From NCBI RefSeq assembly GCF_018294505.1, contig NC_057810.1:706385095-706449094 (forward strand): DNA of 64,000 nucleotides. The letters are read 5' to 3'. Below are positions 59,306 to 64,000 of this stretch, piece by piece. The notes below the pieces were generated by a model that saw nothing but the letters and a program-made list of their open reading frames with translations, made no database searches and was not told the DNA's origin. Made by a program: the position numbers and the translations under genes. The DNA comes from Triticum aestivum. Taxonomy: Eukaryota; Streptophyta; Magnoliopsida; Poales; Poaceae. Within the stretch, counting starts at the first letter, position 1, and the number at the start of each line of letters is the position of its first letter.

Positions 59306-60894
59306 GGCGTTGGCGTACTTGTCCGCCGTCACCATGAGCGCGGCCATGGTGGCCGGCTCGGAGCGTAGGAGCTTGTGTTTGAGGAGGGTTCCGTCTCGGC
59401 ACCCGCTGACGAAGTACTGTATCGCCTGGACTTCATGGACGCCCTCGCAGCTGTTCCGGAGCTCGGTCCAGCGTGCGAGGTACTCACGGCCGGTCTCCTC
59501 GGCCCCTCCACGCACATGGCGAGCTGGCTGGGGCGAACGGGTCGCTTGTAGGTCCCCGTAAAGTTGTGGACAAAGGCTTCCACGAAGTCGACCCACGCGT
59601 TGATGCTGCCCATCGGCAGGCTGTTCAACCATGTGCGGGCCGACCCCTGGACCATGAGCGGTGCGTAGCGCACGGCGAGATGATGATTGGCACCGGTGAT
59701 GACAAAGGCCGTGGTGTAGTCGGTGAGCCAGTCTTCCGGCTTCACCGTCCCGTTGTACTTGGGGGTGTCGCGGGGGAGCACGAACCCTTTGGGAATGGGC
59801 TCCTCCCGGATGCGTGGTCCGAAGCACGCCGGCCCGATAGCGCCGCTCTCCCCCAAATCCAGGGAGCGAGCGAGCTGATCGAGGCGGTGGCACGCGTCGG
59901 CGTCGTTGATGGCGCGCGGGCCGAGTCGACTGGCGGCCAGGCCCCGAGGGGCCGGGTTGGTTGGAGCCGGACGTCGGCCATGCTGGCCGGGTCCGCGCTG
60001 GGTCTCCCAGGAGGGCTCATTGCCCGGGACGTCGGCGGCCATGGTGGCCGGGTTGCGCCAAGTCCGGGTTCGGCCGGAGTGCACTTCGCCGGGTGGCGAG
60101 GAAGCCGTGTGCAGGAGTTCACCGGGTCCGCCAAGGCGGGCGGAGCCGGACCCCGCCGGCTTAGCAAGCTGGTTGAGGCGATCCTGCGGGGTGTTGGCGG
60201 CGTGGAGGAGCTCGCGCATCCGCCCGATGCGCTCTTTGAGCTCCTCATCCACGAGTTGGTCGAGGCCGACCGCGGCTGCCTCCGCAGTACGCATGTTCTT
60301 CACTGGGGTCTCATAGACGGCCTGGACGGCGCCGAAGGCCCGGCCGATCGCTCCTCCCCAGGTGCGAGCATCGGCGACCCGGCTTCGCTCAGCCGCGGCG
60401 GGTGTGAATCCGTGGGCGGCGTCATGCTCCAACTGAGCGGCCTCCAGGCGACGCGTGGTGGTGGTTCTCGGACAGGTCCAGCATCTGATTGCGTCTATCC
60501 TCGAGCTGGGTTCGGGCTTCGACGACGTTGGTGGCGTCGACGTTGGTGCCGATGGGGATGCGGAGGCTTTGCATCGCGGCGCGCAGCGGGTCGGACGGCA
60601 CGGTCCGTGCCGCAGCGGCCCCGGCTTCTGCGACCCTCCTCGCCTTGCTCGACGAGGAAGAGGCGCGATCGCCGGTGATGAAAACCTCCACATGGACGTC
60701 CATCGCCCCGACGGCGATACCGCCGCCAAGGGAGAGTGGTGAGTCAGAGTGCTGAGCACCTCGCTGGGGTACTCGTCGACCGCGAACACATCGGAGATGC
60801 ACAGCGCGGTGAACGATGCGGCGAGCGCACCGATGACGTCGTCTGCCAGAGCGACGGACTCGTCGGAGTAGGAGAAGGGCCCCGTCTGAAGCAT
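59306..60894 (-). pseudogene. Element E gag, N-terminal and capsid part
   Basis: The minus-strand frame from about 60894 (MLQTGPFSYSDESVAL) shifts twice near 60720 and 60430; the neighbouring frame holds ARTQLEDRRNQMLDL. The capsid segment is well preserved: FVLPRDTPKYNGTVKPEDWL (about 59790-59730), GSARTWLNSLPMGSINAW and FTGTYKRPV. It then passes, after a further shift near 59510, to EYLARWTELRNSCEGV and IQYFVSGCRDGTLLKHKL. These are the standard Tat-lineage gag motifs. A 400-codon frame on the opposite strand here is a composition shadow. Capsid would assemble the virus-like particle around the RNA. Confidence 0.9.
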
Positions 60895-60918
60895 GCTCGC
60901 GGCCAGCTCCTCGAGCTA

Positions 60919-60935
60919 CCCCATGGTGAGCGCCA
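60919..60935 (-). other. Element E primer-binding site
   Basis: The minus strand reads TGGCGCTCACCATGGGG, two bases after the 5' LTR end. It resembles the TGGCGCCCACCGTGGGG sites I recall from other grass Tat elements. I cannot assign the tRNA by eye. Confidence 0.7.
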
Positions 60936-60937
60936 AC

Positions 60938-61954
60938 TGTCGTGGTGGGCGCACGGCAGATGCCAAGGGATGGCTAAAGAGAGGAGGGGGCTCGAGGGCG
61001 CTGGTGGGCTCCAGAGGCGAGGTTGGCATGCGCGGGCGCGGGACGCTGGACATACCCAGGTTCGGGGCTCTCCGGAGAGATAACACCCCTAGTCCTACCG
61101 AGTTTAGTTGGATGGTCGATTGCAACAATGTTGCTCCTGGAGCTGTATGGAGGAGGAAGGAAGCTGGCCAAGGCTTGGGCCGCTCCTTCTCTCCGGCGCT
61201 GCCGTTGGGTGGCTAGTCCTATGGCTGCTTGTGTTTCTCTTGTGTCTCGTACATATGACTCTCTCTGTAGGCGCGGGTTCCTGGGGGATTTTATAGATCA
61301 ACCCACCTAGGGTTACAATGGTAGTACGCCGAGTCGGTGGGTCCGTATTGTCGGTGTCTGGGATACCGGGCTGGGTCCCCGCTTGAGGGCTTGTGGTTCG
61401 CCGGGTTACCCTAGGTGCGGGCCCCGCGTTCCTAATGGAACTGTTTGCCGTCTTGTCAATCGTCAGGGCGTGGCCGAGTCGAGTCGTGTACAGTGCTCTC
61501 CATCAGGTTGCTGCTTGTTGCCGTCATCGGTGAGGGCAGGAGCACTGTTCCCACGCCAGCCTCGGTTAGCGGGTAGGTCAAGGGCATTGTTGCCACGCTC
61601 CGGCTGACCATAGGCATGGGCGGAAGCACTGTAGTCTTGGTCATCGGTGATTAAAGTCTCATCCCATCGTACGGCCTGGATGGGACGGGAGCTACGTGGC
61701 TGGGTCGCCGTGCACGCCACGGGTGGGGTCGGCTTGTTGGGGAAGCCTTGGTGGCGCCGGGTTGGGTTGTCTTGCGCCAGTTGTTGTGGCCGGGTTGACG
61801 TACCTTGCCGAGTCGAAGAGCTTGGCCGGGTTGTGGGCCTTGCCGGGTCGAGCGACCCGGCCAGGCGCGTGCCGGTTCGCGGGACGATGCGGGCCCTGCC
61901 ACTCTTGAAAAGGATCCGGGTTCCGTTGCCTGCCCGGGGTTCATCCCCCCGACA
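60938..61954 (-). repeat. Element E 5' LTR (right copy, 1017 bp)
   Basis: It is the partner of 46060-47042. It has the TATA box CTATAAAAT (61296-61288, minus) and the same 18-bp hairpin at 61843-61860. It contains 34 bp near 61355-61385 that the left LTR lacks. Both LTRs keep TG and CA ends. Confidence 0.94.
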
Positions 61955-61959
61955 GGGGT

Positions 61960-63099
61960 GGCGCCCAGGCCACTTAGGGGCTGGTTCCCTTCGACATACA
62001 TCCCATAGGGCCCTCCTGGGCAGGTGGACCCTCCCTGTGGACCCCCGGAACCCCTTCGATGGTCCCGGTACAATACCGGTAAACCCCCGAATACTTCCGG
62101 TGACCGTATGATGACTTCCCATATATAAATCTTCACCTCTGGACCATTCCGGAACTCCTCGTGGTGACCGGGATCTCATTCGGGACTCCGAACAACATTC
62201 GGTAATCACGTACAAATCTTCCCTTTAACCCTAGCGTCATCGAACCTTAAGTGTGTAGACCCTACGGGTTCGGGAATCATGCAGACATGACCGAGACAGC
62301 TCTCCGGCCAATAACCAACAGTGGGATATGGACACCCATGTTGGCTCCCATATGTTCCACGATGATCTCATCAGATGAACCACGATGTCGAGGATTCAAG
62401 CAATCCCGTATGCAATTCCCTTTGTCAATCGGTACGTTACTTGCCCGAGATTCAATCATCGGTATCCCAATACCTCGTTCAATCTCGTTACCGGCATTCA
62501 CTTTACTCGTTGCGTAATGCATGATACCCGTGACTAACTACTTAGTCACATTGAGCTAATTATGATGATGCATTACCAAGTGGGCCCAGAGATACCTCTC
62601 CGTCATACGGAGTGACAAATCCCATTCTCCATTAGTGCCAACCCAACAAACACTTTCGGAGATACCTATAGTGCACCTTTATAGTCACCTAGTTACGTTG
62701 TGACGTTTGGTACACCCAAAGCACTCCTACGGTATCCGGGAGTTACACAATCTCATGGTCTAAGGAAATGACACTTGACATTAGAAAAGCTTTAGCAAAC
62801 GAACTACACGATCTTGTGCTATGCTTAGGATTGGGTCTTGTCCATCACATCATTCTCCTAATGATGTGATCCCGTTATCAATGACATCCAATGTCCATAG
62901 TCAGGAAACCATGACCATCTGTTGATCAACGAGCTAGTCAACTAGAGGCTCATTAGGGACATGTTGTGGTCTATGTATTCACACATGTATTACGGTTTCC
63001 AGTTAATACAATTATAGCATGAACAATAGACAATTATCATGAACAAGGAAATATAATAATAACCATTTTATTATTGCCTCTAGGGCATATTTTCCAATA
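61960..63099 (-). repeat. Element F 3' LTR, part right of E
   Basis: After E's second GGGGT the Angela LTR continues to its start. On the minus strand it begins TATTGGAAAATATGCC (TG changed to TA), with the expected CTCCCGGATACCG and TAATGATGTGATGG segments. The two parts together give about 1.73 kb, close to B's LTRs. Confidence 0.93.
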
Positions 63100-63119
63100 G
63101 TCTCCCACTTGCACTAGAG

Positions 63120-64000
63120 TCAATAATCTAGTTCCATTGTGATGAATCGAACACCCATAGAGTTCTGGTATTGATCATGTTTTGCTCGTGGAAGAGGTTT
63201 AGTCAACGGATCTGCGACATTCAGATCCGTATGTACTTTACAAATCTCTATGTCTCCATCTTGAACATTTTCACGAATGGAGTTGAAGCGACGCTTGATA
63301 TGCCTAGTCTTCTTGTGAAACCTCGGCTCCTTGCTAAGGGCAATAGCTCTAGTGTTGTTACAGAAGAGAGTCATCGGGCCCGACTTATTGGGAATAACTC
63401 CTAGGTCGGTAATGAACTCCTTCATTCAGATTGCTTCATGCGCTGCCTCTGAGGCTGCCATGTACTCCGCTTCACATGTAGATCCCTCCACGACGCTTTG
63501 CTTGCAACTGCACCAGCTTACTGCCCCACCATTCAAAATATACACGTATCCGGTTTGTGACTTGGAGTCATCCACATCTGTGTCAAAGCTAGCATCGACG
63601 TAACCCTTTACGACGAGCTCTTCGTCACCTCCATAAATGAGAAACATATCCTTAGTCCTTTTCAGGTACTTCAGGATATTCTTGACCGTTGTCCAGTGTT
63701 CCATGCCGGGATTACTTTGGTACCTCCCTACCAAACTTACGGCAAGGTTTACCTAAGGTCTGGTACACAACATGGCATACATAATAGACCCTATGGACGA
63801 GGCATAGGGGATGACACTCATCTTTTCTCTATCTTCTGCCGAGGTCAGGCATTGAGCTATGCTCAATTTCTCACCTTGCAAAACAGGCAAGAACCCTTTC
63901 TTGGACTGATCCATATTGTACTTATTCAATATCTTATCAAGGTATGTGCTTTGTGAAAGACCGATGAGGCGTCTCAATCTATCTCTATAGATCTTGGTAT
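63120..64000 (-). pseudogene. Element F pol fragment: RNase H and end of reverse transcriptase
   Basis: The minus-strand frame ends at 63122-63120 with GVRFITMELDY. It carries TCEAEYMAASEAAHEA, DASFDTDVDDSKSQTGYVY and LKYLKRTKDMFLIY, the Angela/BARE RNase H and connection regions, then LGLSQSTYLDKIL-type RT sequence at the window edge. In-frame stops are TGA 63428-63426 (TGG tryptophan in relatives) and TAG 63755-63753. The rest of pol and gag lie beyond 64000. Confidence 0.93.

Larger units (their letters stand above)
46060..61954 (-). mobile_element. Element E: Tat-lineage Gypsy LTR retrotransposon with an antisense spliced gene
   Basis: E is flanked by GGGGT at 46055-46059 and 61955-61959. 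The LTRs are 46060-47042 and 60938-61954; on the minus strand they begin TGTCGGGGGGATGAACC. Minus-strand order is PBS, gag, protease, reverse transcriptase, RNase H, a second RNase H, integrase, then the 3' region. That 3' region carries a gene on the plus strand. Dual RNase H and an antisense ORF before the 3' LTR are marks of the Tat lineage (Grande, RIRE2 relatives). E is about 13.5 kb after removing the hAT element and the solo LTR. It is GC-rich, unlike the Athila elements around it, and all frames are damaged. Confidence 0.95.
45475..64000 (-). mobile_element. Element F: Angela/WIS/BARE-type Copia, minus strand, runs past the window
   Basis: The 3' LTR is on the left (45475-46059 joined to 61960-63099; plus strand starts TGTTGAGGATCG and ends TTTTCCAATA). 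On the minus strand a purine tract AAGTGGGAGAC (63110-63100) precedes it, and RNase H and reverse transcriptase reading leftwards fill 63120-64000. The left target-site sequence would be AGCAC (45470-45474); its partner is outside the window. F's LTR is split by element E with TSD GGGGT. Compared with B it is the same family in the opposite orientation. Confidence 0.94.

Noticed and set aside
59473..60678. Plus-strand frame of 401 codons opposite E gag
   Set aside because: It is a shadow of the GC-rich gag on the minus strand. The gag capsid motifs are clear and this frame has none. It is not the Tat antisense gene, which lies at 47646-51487.
1..64000. tRNA, rRNA or microRNA genes
   Set aside because: Only tRNA-complementary primer sites (13-18 bases) are present; I found no full cloverleaf or rRNA sequence by eye. 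Hairpins seen belong to LTR promoters and to E, with no sign of a microRNA precursor.

Overview
The window is a nested stack of transposable elements. It contains no host protein-coding gene, tRNA or rRNA that I can support. The families point to a Triticeae grass (wheat, Aegilops, barley or rye). They are Angela/WIS/BARE-type Copia elements whose long terminal repeats (LTRs) begin TGTTGGAAATATGCC, Athila-like Gypsy elements beginning TGATACGTC with a tRNA-Asp-type primer site TGGCGCCGTTGCC, a large retrotransposon derivative (LARD) with 4.2-kb LTRs, and a Tat-lineage Gypsy. Family names come from memory and were not searched. Element letters A-G are mine.

Layout. Element C (1-45473, +, non-autonomous Athila-like) is the outer host. 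Its 5' LTR is cut by the window start and its 3' LTR is at 43917-45473. Inside C sit element A (2451-34454, +, coding but decayed Athila-like Gypsy, TSD TTGAT) and element D (35745-43425, -, non-autonomous relative of C with one unusual ORF). Inside A sit element B (7689-16330, +, Angela-like Copia, TSD GACAC, splitting A's integrase) and element G (20511-33679, +, rearranged LARD, TSD TTACT, splitting A's 3' LTR). One base beyond C begins element F (45475 to beyond 64000, -, Angela-like Copia). F's LTR is split by element E (46060-61954, -, Tat-lineage Gypsy, TSD GGGGT). E is itself broken by a non-autonomous hAT transposon (55647-56520, 8-bp TSD) and by a solo Athila-like LTR (57769-59300, -, TSD GAGTC). 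The order of events follows from the nesting: C before A and D; A before B and G; F before E; E before the hAT and the solo LTR.

No element visible here is intact. Every reading frame carries stops or frameshifts, and several stops look like methylation-driven C-to-T or G-to-A changes (CAG to TAG, TGG to TGA or TAG).

Most worth a second look: (1) E carries a spliced gene on the strand opposite gag-pol, with its own TATA box, about seven exons and two introns that share a repeat. (2) G has two LTRs, but both lie inside its outer borders, and the outer ends are 4-bp and 9-bp LTR stubs with a perfect target-site duplication. (3) G's 'non-coding' interior is a decayed Gypsy reverse transcriptase. 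(4) D encodes an unrecognised acidic protein with an internal repeat. (5) A has an extra small ORF behind integrase with an LTR-like promoter. (6) D and C place two related LTRs head to head, 491 bp apart.
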